From contig JAJFKW010000006.1 of NCBI GenBank assembly GCA_021773015.1, positions 1-64,000 on the forward strand: a stretch of DNA of 64,000 nucleotides, written 5' to 3'. How positions within the stretch are numbered: position 1 is the stretch's first letter; every line of letters begins with the position of its first letter. The position numbers and the translations under genes are program-made. The DNA is from Woeseia sp. (GTDB taxonomy: Bacteria; Pseudomonadota; Gammaproteobacteria; Steroidobacterales; Woeseiaceae). The notes under the pieces are model-generated. The model was not told the origin of the DNA. It saw only the letters and a list, made by a program, of their open reading frames with translations, and ran no database searches. Positions 1 to 8,119 of this stretch are shown here, one piece after another.

Positions 1-112
1 CCGCCCAAAACGCCTTCGCGTTTTGTCGAACAATGTTCTTATCAGTAGATCGAACCACCAATCAATAAACGGGCCTCTGGCCCGTTAATCGATTGGCGCC
101 CCGACCATGATT
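1..112. repeat. Direct repeat copy 1, including a duplicated tRNA-Arg 3' end
   Basis: Positions 1-112 are repeated almost exactly at 169-280; the only difference I see is C at 11 versus T at 179. The last 19 bases of this copy (94-112) equal the 3' end of the tRNA-Arg gene including its CCA, but no tRNA body follows. The unit holds two perfect hairpins: AAAACGC/GCGTTTT (7-24) and AACGGGCC/GGCCCGTT with a three-base loop (68-86). The copy begins at the window edge, so the repeat may extend further left. Confidence 0.9.
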
Positions 113-168
113 GGCTCAGATCGCCTGCTGGCGATCTTCGGGTCTGCGACCCGCGTCGCAAAGCGACG
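113..168. repeat. Cluster of three short perfect hairpins between the repeat copies
   Basis: Three inverted repeats with 3-4 base loops lie almost end to end: GATCGCC/GGCGATC (119-136), CGGGTC/GACCCG (139-153) and CGTCGC/GCGACG (154-168). With the hairpins in the flanking copies, most of 1-260 can fold into small stem-loops. No open frame here looks coding. This could be structural DNA, remnants of several tRNA terminators, or a degraded repeat family; the sequence alone does not decide. Confidence 0.8.
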
Positions 169-280
169 CCGCCCAAAATGCCTTCGCGTTTTGTCGAACA
201 ATGTTCTTATCAGTAGATCGAACCACCAATCAATAAACGGGCCTCTGGCCCGTTAATCGATTGGCGCCCCGACCATGATT
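169..280. repeat. Direct repeat copy 2, overlapping the intact tRNA-Arg 3' end
   Basis: Second copy of the 112-base unit, with a period of 168 bases. Its right end (262-280) is the real 3' end of the tRNA-Arg gene, so the duplication runs from inside the tRNA into its downstream flank. A tRNA 3' end repeated nearby is the usual footprint of site-specific integration, but here 93 bases of flank are duplicated as well and no integrase is visible. Confidence 0.9.
236..254 (-). terminator. Probable terminator hairpin of tRNA-Arg
   Basis: An eight-base perfect stem (AACGGGCC/GGCCCGTT) with a three-base loop lies 8 bases past the tRNA-Arg 3' end in its direction of transcription. It is followed by a short AT-rich stretch (TATTGATT) rather than a full T-run, so termination may be weak. 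The same hairpin sits at 68-86 in the other repeat copy. Confidence 0.5.
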
Positions 281-338
281 CGAACATGGGACCTTCCGCT
301 TAGGAGGCGGACGCTCTATCCAGCTGAGCTACCGGGGC
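262..338 (-). tRNA. tRNA-Arg (anticodon CCT)
   Basis: Seventy-seven bases fold into a full cloverleaf on the minus strand. The acceptor stem is GCCCCGG paired with TCGGGGC (one G-T wobble), the D arm has GCTC/GAGC, the anticodon loop is CTCCTAA giving CCT (decodes AGG), and the T arm is CCATG/CATGG with TTCGAAT. The CCA end is encoded. AGG is normally a rare codon. The 3' end is duplicated at 94-112. Confidence 0.95.
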
Positions 339-447
339 ATAAACTATGCAGTGGGCATTATCGCATTTTCGCCGCCGCTGACCAGGGGTCACGCATTATT
401 CAGTCAATTGCTGAGCAACAAAGTCTGCAATACGATAGCCTTCGCCA

Positions 448-954
448 ATGAAGCAAAAAGAAGCAACGAATTTGCTAATCCGTGATGCCACTCTGCAGGA
501 CGCTGAGTGTATTGCAGCCTATAACATCGCAATGGCGGGGGAAACTGAGGGTCACTCTCTTGCACACGACATCATTCACGCTGGAGTTCAGCAGCTGATC
601 GGAAACCCGCAACTTGGTCGATATTGGGTTGCCGAACGTAATCGGGAAATTGTTGGCCAAATCATGGTCACATATGAATTCAGCGATTGGCGCAACGGCG
701 TATTTTGGTGGATTCAAAGTGTATATGTAGCGGAAGCGTCCAGACGATCAGGTGTTTTCAGCGCCCTTTATCGCCACGTAGAATCCATGGCCAATGCGAA
801 GTCCGACGTGGTCGGCCTTCGACTCTACGTAGATCAAGAAAACGCCTCCGCGCAGAGAACGTATCAAGCCCTTGGCATGCATGATCGTCACTACAAAATT
901 ATGGAAGTCGAATTCAACAACACAGCGAAACATGAGGAGCAGCTGGATGCTTAA
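448..954 (+). CDS. GNAT family N-acetyltransferase
   Basis: This 168-residue protein has the size and layout of a single-domain GNAT enzyme, which transfers an acetyl group from acetyl-CoA to an amine. The central strand and acetyl-CoA loop are visible around residues 88-112, where SVYV is followed by RRSGVFSAL, matching the degenerate R/Q-x-x-G-x motif A. Motif B is visible at 126-143, with LYVD, NASAQRTY and LGM. The substrate cannot be told from sequence. The stop codon overlaps the start of the next gene by eight bases, so the two are probably translated together; an acetyltransferase beside a peroxiredoxin gives no clear functional link. Confidence 0.85.
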   Translation: MKQKEATNLLIRDATLQDAECIAAYNIAMAGETEGHSLAHDIIHAGVQQLIGNPQLGRYWVAERNREIVGQIMVTYEFSDWRNGVFWWIQSVYVAEASRRSGVFSALYRHVESMANAKSDVVGLRLYVDQENASAQRTYQALGMHDRHYKIMEVEFNNTAKHEEQLDA

Positions 955-1432
955 AACGGGGTCGAGCGCACCAGAATTTATTCTGGAAGACGAGAACGGT
1001 AGCGAAACTTCTTTAACGGACCTGTTGCAAGACGGCCCGTTAATACTCTATTTCTATCCGGCTGACTTTACACCAGGATGCACCAAAGAAGCGTGCGACT
1101 TTCGCGACATTCACAATGACATAGTCTCAGTTGGGCTGCAGGTAGTCGGCGTCAGTCCGCAAAACGCCAAGAGTCACAAAAAATTTCGTGACGAGCACAA
1201 ATTGCCATTCAAGTTACTTTGCGACGAAGATAAAGTTGCAGTGAAAATGTACGATGCCGACGGGCCGCTGGGATTCGGCGTGCGTCGTATTACCTACCTC
1301 ATCAATCAGGGCAAGAAAATTCAAGGCGCCATGCAAGCCGACTTGCTAATCGGCAAACATAAGGAATTCATTGAACGTGCAGTGGTGCTGCGTGAAACGG
1401 CCGGGATGAGGCCGCAAAAACCAAACTCATGA
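947..1432 (+). CDS. bcp: Thioredoxin-dependent peroxiredoxin, BCP/PrxQ type
   Basis: Cytoplasmic thiol peroxidase of 161 residues that reduces hydrogen peroxide and organic hydroperoxides using thioredoxin. The peroxidatic cysteine is C45 in the PxxxTPGCT motif and the resolving cysteine is C50, five residues on (CTKEAC), the arrangement that defines two-Cys PrxQ/BCP enzymes. An arginine in the GVRR segment and the length fit the family. I chose the ATG at 947 because GAGGAG precedes it at a good distance and the protein then starts in the usual way (MLKTGSSAPEF); an in-frame ATG at 872 would add unconserved residues inside the previous gene. It overlaps the GNAT gene by eight bases. Confidence 0.93.
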   Translation: MLKTGSSAPEFILEDENGSETSLTDLLQDGPLILYFYPADFTPGCTKEACDFRDIHNDIVSVGLQVVGVSPQNAKSHKKFRDEHKLPFKLLCDEDKVAVKMYDADGPLGFGVRRITYLINQGKKIQGAMQADLLIGKHKEFIERAVVLRETAGMRPQKPNS

Positions 1433-1443
1433 CGAATACAAAA

Positions 1444-1863
1444 TTACTTTTCGCCGGTTACGGTCAGAACAATTTCCCGTGAGTGCGCCTGCAATCTATG
1501 CTCCCACAGGAAAATTCCCTGCCATACACCCAATGCACAACGACCGTCAGTTACCGGAATATTGAGATCGGACTGGGTGAGGACGCTTCGCACGTGCGCC
1601 GGCATGTCGTCTGGGCCCTCCGATGTATGTGTGAACATCCCGTCGCCGTCGGGCACATATCGCTGCATAAACGTTTCCAGATCCTGCAAAACTGCAGGGT
1701 CCGCGTTCTCGCACAACATCAGAGAAGCGCTGGTATGGCGGACAAACAAATGACATATCCCCGTTGCTATGTCGGCTTCGCCAACAAACCCCTGCACACT
1801 AGAGGAAATATCGTAGATACCGCGACCAGCCGTCTCTACGACAATATTTTTTTGCGATATCAC
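1444..1863 (-). CDS. yjbQ: YjbQ family protein (UPF0047), possible thiamine phosphate synthase
   Basis: A 139-residue protein with all the hallmarks of the YjbQ/UPF0047 family: HTSASL near residue 43, ENADP at 52-56, HTSEGPDDMPAH at 79-90, SDLNIPV near 98 and LGVWQGIFLWEHR at 111-123. E. coli YjbQ has weak thiamine phosphate synthase activity that can replace ThiE when overproduced; its normal job is uncertain. The start is a GTG at 1863 overlapping the stop of the upstream phosphatase by four bases (GTGA), which suggests translational coupling. A longer frame from 1941 would lie inside the upstream gene and add unconserved residues. Confidence 0.9.
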   Translation of the reverse strand: MISQKNIVVETAGRGIYDISSSVQGFVGEADIATGICHLFVRHTSASLMLCENADPAVLQDLETFMQRYVPDGDGMFTHTSEGPDDMPAHVRSVLTQSDLNIPVTDGRCALGVWQGIFLWEHRLQAHSREIVLTVTGEK

Positions 1864-2465
1864 GTATTTTCGACGGGCGCCGGACCGGCGACATAGCGTT
1901 CGCCATAACGTAGCCGGATGGTTTTGGTTTTGCCAAACCACGGAATAGAAATAATGTAAATATTGTCGTACTCATCTTCGTGTATCGCCGGTACTTTCTT
2001 GCTCGCACCTAGATCCGCAATCAACGTCGGTACCGTATTGCTGTGAGCGGCAACCAAGATAATCTTGCCCTTGTAATTCTTCAAAATCTCTTCGAGCACG
2101 GCCTCGTTATCGTCGGGCGAGTAGTTGTGAATTGGCAAATCCAGAACATCCGACAGCGGTTGTACAGTCTCTCGCGTACGCCGAAACGGCGTCGAATAAA
2201 TCGCGTCTATGCCCGCAACGACATCGGCGTCTACCAATTGCCGAGTCAATTCCGCTACACGGCGCTCCCCCGCTGCACTAAGTCCAGGATCATCAGCCTG
2301 TTGCGATGCTTTTTCGGCGTGCCGAACAAATATTATTGTTGTTGTGGCCTGCGATTCAAAAAACCAGGCCAGGCCAACGGCAATGGCGGTATAGATCACG
2401 ACGGCTTGAAGACGCCGATAGCGCCGGCGCTTTTTTCGCGCCAAATCTGCGTTCCCACTATTCAT
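1860..2465 (-). CDS. Membrane-anchored histidine phosphatase (phosphoglycerate mutase / SixA-like)
   Basis: A 201-residue protein with a strongly basic N terminus (KKRRRYRR), one membrane helix at about 20-36 and then a histidine phosphatase domain. The catalytic RHAE motif is at residues 48-51 and a second catalytic histidine lies in VAAHSNT. The short domain resembles SixA-type phosphohistidine phosphatases more than glycolytic mutases, so the substrate is unknown. The topology suggests a periplasmic catalytic domain. I chose the ATG at 2465, since an earlier in-frame ATG at 2561 lies inside the upstream gene. Translation is probably coupled to the downstream yjbQ gene. Confidence 0.82.
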   Translation of the reverse strand: MNSGNADLARKKRRRYRRLQAVVIYTAIAVGLAWFFESQATTTIIFVRHAEKASQQADDPGLSAAGERRVAELTRQLVDADVVAGIDAIYSTPFRRTRETVQPLSDVLDLPIHNYSPDDNEAVLEEILKNYKGKIILVAAHSNTVPTLIADLGASKKVPAIHEDEYDNIYIISIPWFGKTKTIRLRYGERYVAGPAPVENT

Positions 2466-2499
2466 GGGTTGCGACTTTACGGTTTTTTTTTCTCTCTGA

Positions 2500-2808
2500 C
2501 TACGTTTGGTTGCTATCGTCAGCGGTGTTTGGCTTCTCGATGACCTGATATTCGCCCTCAATCACCGATTTATCTGCTGCCTCAGCGGATTGTGGCGAAT
2601 TTTTTTTACCCGGTAGCTTGCGGCCCAACCACCATAGTCGCAACCCAACAATCACACCAAATACGAGTACAGCCGTCGCCAAACCGATAAACGCAACGAT
2701 CCCGATCACTAGTGACAGAGCAATTGCCAAAGCGCCAATGACAATGACAAAAATATTTGCAAATGGTCCTGAGTAGGTCGCCTGCTTTGTCTTGAATTCT
2801 GGGCTCAT
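2500..2808 (-). CDS. Small membrane protein of unknown function
   Basis: This 102-residue protein has two hydrophobic helices at about 17-35 and 38-58. A basic stretch (RLWWLGRKLPGKK) and a polar, acidic tail follow, with the short motif VIEGEYQVIEK. I do not recognise a function. It overlaps the upstream gene by four bases (ATGA) and lies 34 bases before the histidine phosphatase, so it belongs to the same minus-strand operon, which suggests a cell-envelope role. Confidence 0.7.
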   Translation of the reverse strand: MSPEFKTKQATYSGPFANIFVIVIGALAIALSLVIGIVAFIGLATAVLVFGVIVGLRLWWLGRKLPGKKNSPQSAEAADKSVIEGEYQVIEKPNTADDSNQT

Positions 2809-3701
2809 AGCGATGCATCCACCTTATCGTCTTTTGTATAAAAACCCTCGAACCACGGCTGCCAAGATTTTCCTTGGTCATTCGATTGCTCGAAAAATTG
2901 TCTGACTCGCCCATCCTCAAGCAACGTCCAAAGACCGCGAAATGGCGCGGTCGTGCCATTGGAAACATAGTGGATCTGGCCGACCAGCAGCATGCCGTCG
3001 TCAGTCAAGCCACCGCGAATATTGATTTGGCTGCCGCCAGCTGCATTCCAAATCTGTACCCATTCATCGGTTGATTTGTCGAGATAATTAATGCTCATTC
3101 CGGTTCCGCCAGAGGCGCTACGCCAGTTTTCCAGCAATAAGCAGCCGCGTTCGGATGACTTGATCGAGTTGTGCCCCGCCAACTGGCCGTTGGCGGTATG
3201 CACTACCCAATCACCGCGCCAAAAGTCGAAGTCTTTGAATCCTTCCTGGTTTTCGCAAGGAAACGCTGCACGAGTCATCGTAGCAACTATAGAATCATAA
3301 TTAGGTCTACCATCCAACTCATTGATAATAATATCATTTGTAAATAATTGAACTGCATTGAAGCCGAGATCCGAGAGCTTTTTCATTTCCGCTTCCGCAA
3401 TCGCAGGTTTTTCCTCGCGTATCGCGATTCGCATCTTCTCCAAGCCGACGCGCACCGGCGAAAATTCCAACAGCTCTGCATGCTCGATAGCTTTTGCAGC
3501 AGTAATCAAGTCACCGGCATCTCGTGCATTTGATGCTAGCTGCAGCCAGGCACCACCATCCGCGCTGTTACTAGCTTCCAGAGCGGCAAGCTCCGCGGCA
3601 GAATCGGAGCGACCTTCAGCAGATGCCCATCCGTAGATATTGAGTAGCACGAGCAGCACGACCCATGTCGCTGTCCGAATTGTCTTATTGGTAGAGGTCA
3701 T
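2805..3701 (-). CDS. Exported protein with TPR-like N-terminal half and DUF1579-like C-terminal half
   Basis: A 298-residue protein with a Sec-type signal peptide (about residues 1-28, ending ASA). The middle section (about 35-140) is alpha-helical with tetratricopeptide-like spacing. From residue 158 the motif FDFWRGDW opens a beta-rich domain resembling DUF1579 and related secreted proteins, whose ligand is unknown. Two adjacent ATG codons (3704, 3701) could start it; I favour 3701 because AGAAG is better spaced from it. It is the first gene of a minus-strand group running to yjbQ and overlaps the next gene by four bases. Confidence 0.75.
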   Translation of the reverse strand: MTSTNKTIRTATWVVLLVLLNIYGWASAEGRSDSAAELAALEASNSADGGAWLQLASNARDAGDLITAAKAIEHAELLEFSPVRVGLEKMRIAIREEKPAIAEAEMKKLSDLGFNAVQLFTNDIIINELDGRPNYDSIVATMTRAAFPCENQEGFKDFDFWRGDWVVHTANGQLAGHNSIKSSERGCLLLENWRSASGGTGMSINYLDKSTDEWVQIWNAAGGSQINIRGGLTDDGMLLVGQIHYVSNGTTAPFRGLWTLLEDGRVRQFFEQSNDQGKSWQPWFEGFYTKDDKVDASL

Positions 3702-3816
3702 CATGTCTTCTTGCAATGCAGGATATTCGCGATAGCAGAGCATATCTCAGACCGATTTTCGGCGCTAAGGTTCTCTATTTGGGTGCCGAATGAAGGTATC
3801 TAACAGCGGACTCAAG

Positions 3817-4257
3817 TTACGCCCCCGTTGTCATTGTGGACGGGCCCTCGCCGCCGAGCTTCGTCGCCCCGTACCCAATCACCAGGCCCACTAACGCACC
3901 CTCTCCAGCGAACCAGTACGGCGACTTCAATATCCCCATATCGCCAAACAGATCCAACATCATTTGTGCGAGCAGATCATACGCGATCAAGGCAAGCACA
4001 AAATTCAGCCAGGCACCCAGAAAAGGCGCACGAAACCACCAGGGCAACGGCAGTTTTAGAATCGGGTGCCAATTCATGACCCCAAACACGCCGATAATTG
4101 CGCCCATCGTCGTATACCAAAAGAAGAAGCCCCAACGAAGTCGCCAGCTTACATCCGGAAAGAAGTAAGGCATCAGCATCAAGGCCAAGAAGCCAAATAG
4201 CATTCCGATCAGTTTGCCAACCGCGATCCGCGTTACTAACGAAGGTTTGCCAAACAT
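3817..4257 (-). CDS. Four-helix membrane protein of unknown function
   Basis: A 146-residue protein with about four hydrophobic segments near residues 10-32, 40-58, 78-95 and 117-132, separated by short polar loops; the C-terminal tail is Gly/Thr-rich. I cannot assign a family. The start at 4257 is preceded by GGAGG at a spacing of eight bases; an ATG five codons upstream overlaps that ribosome-binding site and is less likely. It is separated from the next minus-strand operon by about 115 bases and is divergent from the RHH/ParC-like pair. Confidence 0.7.
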   Translation of the reverse strand: MFGKPSLVTRIAVGKLIGMLFGFLALMLMPYFFPDVSWRLRWGFFFWYTTMGAIIGVFGVMNWHPILKLPLPWWFRAPFLGAWLNFVLALIAYDLLAQMMLDLFGDMGILKSPYWFAGEGALVGLVIGYGATKLGGEGPSTMTTGA

Positions 4258-4343
4258 CGCATCGTCCTCCATATCACCACTATCCCAATATACGAAGTAG
4301 ACGCCGATACGCGGTTAATTCAATACGTAATTGCGCATAGATA

Positions 4344-4385
4344 TTTAACGCGAAGTGCGTTACATTCGCGTTAAATTGTAACGCA
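4344..4385. promoter_or_regulatory. Interlocking inverted repeats, probable operator of the RHH gene
   Basis: Two perfect inverted repeats are interleaved just before the RHH start at 4394. One is TTTAACGCGAA (4344-4354) paired with TTCGCGTTAAA (4365-4375). The other is TGCGTTACA (4356-4364) paired with TGTAACGCA (4377-4385). Each arm contains TAACGC or its complement, giving four half-sites over 42 bases. RHH repressors often bind such multiple short half-sites cooperatively to control their own operon, so autoregulation is a reasonable inference. Confidence 0.7.
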
Positions 4386-4393
4386 ATCTATTC

Positions 4394-4588
4394 ATGTCAA
4401 AGCATAAGACCGCCACGCTGAACCTGCGCATCGACCCTGTCGTCAAGGAGGGTATTCGTATTGCAGCGAATCAGGATCATCGCAGCATTGCGAATATGAT
4501 CGAGATGCTGATTCGGCGGCACTGTGCAGATGTAGGCATTGCCATCCCACCGCAGAAAAATCACTTCCGAGAGACCACTAATGAATGA
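4394..4588 (+). CDS. Ribbon-helix-helix DNA-binding protein (Arc/CopG-like)
   Basis: A 64-residue protein. TATLNLRIDPVVKEGIRIAA matches an RHH fold: a short basic strand (residues 6-12), helix 1, a turn around QDHRS and helix 2 (IANMIEMLIRRHC). Such proteins act as dimers and usually repress their own operon, as antitoxins or plasmid stability regulators. Its stop overlaps the start of the next gene by eight bases, so they are cotranslated. No ribosome-binding site is evident before its ATG. The upstream operator-like repeats fit autoregulation. The partner does not look like a known toxin. Confidence 0.82.
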   Translation: MSKHKTATLNLRIDPVVKEGIRIAANQDHRSIANMIEMLIRRHCADVGIAIPPQKNHFRETTNE

Positions 4589-4835
4589 AAAACTCTTGCG
4601 AGCTATGGTCGCAGCCGGCGCTGTAAAGAAGATCGATATCATCGCCAATGGCTCAAGGTTCCATGTAAAAGCGAAGACCCCCAATGGAGCAATCACTGCC
4701 GAAACGCAAAAGGGCAAGATTAAGACCTGGGTGACCCTCGATGCTGCAGCGAAATGGGTTCGATCACTGGGTATGGGTTCTGCCAGCGTTCGGCTCGCGC
4801 AGTGGCAACCAGAACAACGAGATATTCCAATGTGA
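4581..4835 (+). CDS. Small protein resembling plasmid partition-associated ParC-like proteins
   Basis: An 84-residue protein: MNEKLLRAMVAAGAVKKIDI, then a beta-rich middle (ANGSRFHVKAKT, GKIKTWVTL) and a conserved-looking end (AAKWVRSLGMGSASVRLAQW). This pattern recalls small proteins annotated ParC/partition-associated on proteobacterial plasmids, often next to an RHH gene. That link rests on memory of the family and needs a search. The ATG at 4581 overlaps the RHH stop by eight bases. A role in plasmid maintenance here would be a relic; a chromosomal two-gene regulator is equally possible. Confidence 0.6.
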   Translation: MNEKLLRAMVAAGAVKKIDIIANGSRFHVKAKTPNGAITAETQKGKIKTWVTLDAAAKWVRSLGMGSASVRLAQWQPEQRDIPM

Positions 4836-4940
4836 CAGTAGCGGCCGGCCAATTAGCGACCAGCAATTCTGAGCGCCAGACGCTCCAGCTCGCGCAATGA
4901 TAGTATCAGCGCCCCATTTCGCGCGAGTAAGGTCAATTCG

Positions 4941-6644
4941 ATGCCTAAACACATTTCGTATTTTGCGGCCTGCCTATTCCTGGGAATGCTGTTCGCTTGC
5001 TCAAACGAGCAGTCGAACGAGGCACAAACAGATGATGTAGTAGCCGAGCAGCCGTTAAAGCAAAGCCAGAATGATCTAAAACTGGCGCTACGTGTCATTA
5101 CGATAGAACGCCTCCAGGAACACCTCAACTACCTGGCAGACGATGCGCTAAATGGCAGAATGACTGGTACAACAGCCTACGAAAAGGCAGCGACCTATGT
5201 AGCCGAGCAATTTGCAGCAATAGGCTTACGACCTGGAGGGGACGACGCCGGCTGGTTTCAGCAGGTACCGTTGCACGCAAACCGAATCGATATCGACAGC
5301 GCTACCTTCACTCTGCATAAGGACGGTGTTGCAAGCGCGCTGACGTGGAAAGAGCAATTTGTGATGTCTGGCGACGCGGTTCGCGCAAAGACGGCTGTAA
5401 CCGCAGAAGTCATCTTCGCCGGATACGGCATTCACGCACCCGAGATGGGCTATTCCGATTTTGACGGCTTTGACCTAGAAGGGAAGATTGTGGCTATTTT
5501 CGGTGGCGCACCCGCGAGTTTTCCACACAATGAACGCGCTTATTATTCTTCTAGCCGAACTAAAGGCGCAGAAATAGCTAAGCGCGGTATTGTCGGCGTC
5601 ATTGATATGAGGTCTAGGGTGGATCAAGGTCGCAGGCCGTGGGAGGTCCTGGTCATGAACGCAGGCGTAAGACCTGACATGTCATGGGTCGATGAATGGG
5701 GCAAAACGGCCCACCATCACGCCTCAATCGAGGGACGCGCAAAAATCAATGAAGCCGCATCATTCGACTTTTTCTCGGGCACGCCAATTAGCTTTGAAGA
5801 CGCACTCGATGCCGCAGATGATGGACGACCGATGACCACGCCGTTAGGCATAGAAGCGACTCTGCAACGTCAAACAGCTCATGAATTGATCAGCAGCCCC
5901 AATGTTGTCGGAATTCTTGAGGGCAGCGATCCCAAGCTTGCGAAACAATACGTGATTTATTCAGCACACCTTGATCACTTGGGAACGGGTGTCGCTGAAA
6001 ACGGTGATTCAATCTACAACGGTTACTACGATAACGCGATGGGCACTTCACTGCTGATCGAGACGGCGCGCGCTTTTGCAAAGCTGCATGATCGTCCTAG
6101 GCGCTCGATTCTGTTTATTGCCTTGACCGGCGAAGAACGCGGGCTCCTTGGGTCAGACTATTTTGCGAAATACCCCACCGTCGAGAAGGACGGATTGATT
6201 GCCAACGTCAATCTCGATATGCCGATGTTGTTGTTCCCGGTCGCCGATATCGTCGGTTTCGGTGCGGAACACTCGTCATTGCAGGAGGTAATCGAGGCCA
6301 CAGTATCACAGGAAGGATTCGTGCTAACGCCCGACCCAGTGCCGGAAGAAGTGTTGTTTGTGAGAAGCGACCAGTTTTCATTCGTCCGTGAGGGCATTCC
6401 GGCCGTATTTCTTGTCCCCGGGTTTACCTCTACGGACCCCGATATTGATGGCCAAACGCTATTTCAAGATCACATTCAGAATCATTATCACCGACCCAGC
6501 GACGATAGTTCACGACCGGTTGACTGGCCGTCCGCACTTCGGTTTGCCCGCGCAAACGTGCGCATCGGTTATGCTGTTGCTTCCTCGAACGACGTTCCTA
6601 CATGGAATGACGGCGATTTTTTTGGGGAAAAATTCGCACGCTGA
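4941..6644 (+). CDS. Lipoprotein M28 family zinc peptidase with PA domain
   Basis: A 567-residue exported peptidase. The signal peptide ends in the lipobox LFAC with lipidated Cys20, so it is membrane-anchored and faces the periplasm or outside. An inserted region at about 145-290 has the character of a protease-associated domain. The M28 zinc centre is visible: H343 in SAHLDHLG, D364 in YYDNAMG, E398/E399 in GEERGLLG, then NLDMPM and a late YHRPSDD histidine. M28 enzymes are mostly aminopeptidases that release amino acids from peptides. AAGG precedes the start at eight bases. A similar peptidase lies at 25543-27018. Confidence 0.9.
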   Translation: MPKHISYFAACLFLGMLFACSNEQSNEAQTDDVVAEQPLKQSQNDLKLALRVITIERLQEHLNYLADDALNGRMTGTTAYEKAATYVAEQFAAIGLRPGGDDAGWFQQVPLHANRIDIDSATFTLHKDGVASALTWKEQFVMSGDAVRAKTAVTAEVIFAGYGIHAPEMGYSDFDGFDLEGKIVAIFGGAPASFPHNERAYYSSSRTKGAEIAKRGIVGVIDMRSRVDQGRRPWEVLVMNAGVRPDMSWVDEWGKTAHHHASIEGRAKINEAASFDFFSGTPISFEDALDAADDGRPMTTPLGIEATLQRQTAHELISSPNVVGILEGSDPKLAKQYVIYSAHLDHLGTGVAENGDSIYNGYYDNAMGTSLLIETARAFAKLHDRPRRSILFIALTGEERGLLGSDYFAKYPTVEKDGLIANVNLDMPMLLFPVADIVGFGAEHSSLQEVIEATVSQEGFVLTPDPVPEEVLFVRSDQFSFVREGIPAVFLVPGFTSTDPDIDGQTLFQDHIQNHYHRPSDDSSRPVDWPSALRFARANVRIGYAVASSNDVPTWNDGDFFGEKFAR

Positions 6645-6848
6645 CAGCCACTCGGGAGTCTCGCAGATTCTCCTTTGGGCGAAAATAACCTCATCAATGT
6701 CAACGATATAGCGCGTCGCAGCATCTAATCGTATTAATACTAAGATTCTGCTCATGAAGCTGGGACATTTAGAACCTTTTATCATATAACCGTCTAACTA
6801 CCCAGCAAGCGGAACTCCCTGACCTACTTGCAAAAGGCAGCACAATAA

Positions 6849-8102
6849 ATGACTAAGAAAACTCTGTTGATCGGCGGTGGTCTCCTCGCGGTCGCAGTCG
6901 CCGTAGCCGTCATCAGCCTCGTACCTCGAGGCGAAGAACTTCAAGAAGTACAAACAGCGGTCGTCGAGCGGCAGAAAATCGTCCAGAAAGTGAATGCAAC
7001 TGGGCGAATTCAACCCAAAACGCAGGTAAAGATCAGCGCGGATATTAGCGCCAAAATCATTACGCTCAGCGTCGAAGAAGGTGATTGGGTCGAAAAGGGA
7101 CAGTTCTTGATCGAATTGGATCGCGAACGCTACCTGGCGGAAGTCGAAAGTGCCGAAGCGAATGTTCGGTCAGCCCAAGCGGACGCAAAACTGGTACACG
7201 AAAACACCATCAAGACCGGCAAGGAATTCGAACGTTCCTCTCAGCTGGTGCAGCGAAATTTGGAATCTCAAGCGACTCTCGATACACAGCAGGCCGCATA
7301 CCAGGTGGAAATCGCCAGGCATGAGTCAGCCGTGGACAAAATTGAACAGGCAAGAGCGGCACTTAAGCAAGCCCTGGACGCGCTCTCAAAGACGACCATC
7401 TACGCACCGATGGCTGGGACGATCAGCGACCTGAGGAAAGAGCAGGGAGAAATTGCGATTGGGTCGCAATTTCAGGAGGACGTTATCCTAGTGATTTCGG
7501 ACCTGACCGCGATGGAAGCTCAAGTCAACGTAGACGAAAACGATATTGTTTCAGTGCAAATCGGTCAGGAAGCTGAAATCGAAGTGGATGCGCTACTCAA
7601 TCAGACGCTAAAAGGCATCGTTTACGAAATCGCCAATACCGCCAACGTCAACGCGGAAGGCACGACCGACCAAAAAACCGAATTCGAGGTAAAGATCTCA
7701 ATCACTGATCTTGAATCGTCGCTAAGACCGGGCATGACCGCAAGCGCGGACCTGTTCACTAAGACTAACGACAATGCCGTTAGCGTGCCAATTCAAAGCG
7801 TCGCAGTTCGTACACTAGATCAGCTGACGTTGGAGGGTCAGAGCCGTGACGATGCTGCAGCGATCTACACACCTGACAGGGACGGTTTCGTCGAAATAGT
7901 ATTTTGTGTCGATGACGGTGTAGTACAGGCTAAGCAAGTCACCACTGGCATCCAAAGTGACGATCTGATTGAAATTGTCGGCGGTGTCGAGGTCGATGAA
8001 GTGGTGGTCACTGGAAGTTACCGGGCAATATCGAAAGACCTGATCAACGGGGCGGAGGTCAATATCAACAATGACGCCGATAAAAACAGCGACGACGCAT
8101 AG
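6849..8102 (+). CDS. Periplasmic adaptor (MacA/HlyD-type membrane fusion protein)
   Basis: A 417-residue membrane fusion protein that would bridge an inner-membrane ABC exporter to an outer-membrane channel. A single N-terminal membrane helix (about 6-25) anchors it. It is followed by a lipoyl/barrel-sandwich half (about 45-90), a long coiled-coil hairpin (about 95-185), the second lipoyl half ([10 protein letters not shown]) and a beta-barrel region. AAGG lies ten bases before the start. It is the first gene of a four-gene set with an ATPase 17 bases downstream and two FtsX-type permeases. No TolC gene is present in the window, so an unlinked one would be needed. Confidence 0.9.
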   Translation: MTKKTLLIGGGLLAVAVAVAVISLVPRGEELQEVQTAVVERQKIVQKVNATGRIQPKTQVKISADISAKIITLSVEEGDWVEKGQFLIELDRERYLAEVESAEANVRSAQADAKLVHENTIKTGKEFERSSQLVQRNLESQATLDTQQAAYQVEIARHESAVDKIEQARAALKQALDALSKTTIYAPMAGTISDLRKEQGEIAIGSQFQEDVILVISDLTAMEAQVNVDENDIVSVQIGQEAEIEVDALLNQTLKGIVYEIANTANVNAEGTTDQKTEFEVKISITDLESSLRPGMTASADLFTKTNDNAVSVPIQSVAVRTLDQLTLEGQSRDDAAAIYTPDRDGFVEIVFCVDDGVVQAKQVTTGIQSDDLIEIVGGVEVDEVVVTGSYRAISKDLINGAEVNINNDADKNSDDA

Positions 8103-8119
8103 ACGGTGAGGATCATTCA

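Noticed and set aside
1-280. Possible CRISPR array, suggested by the regularly spaced palindromic repeat
   Set aside because: Only two copies, a 112-base unit, and no spacer-like variable pieces of constant length or Cas genes.
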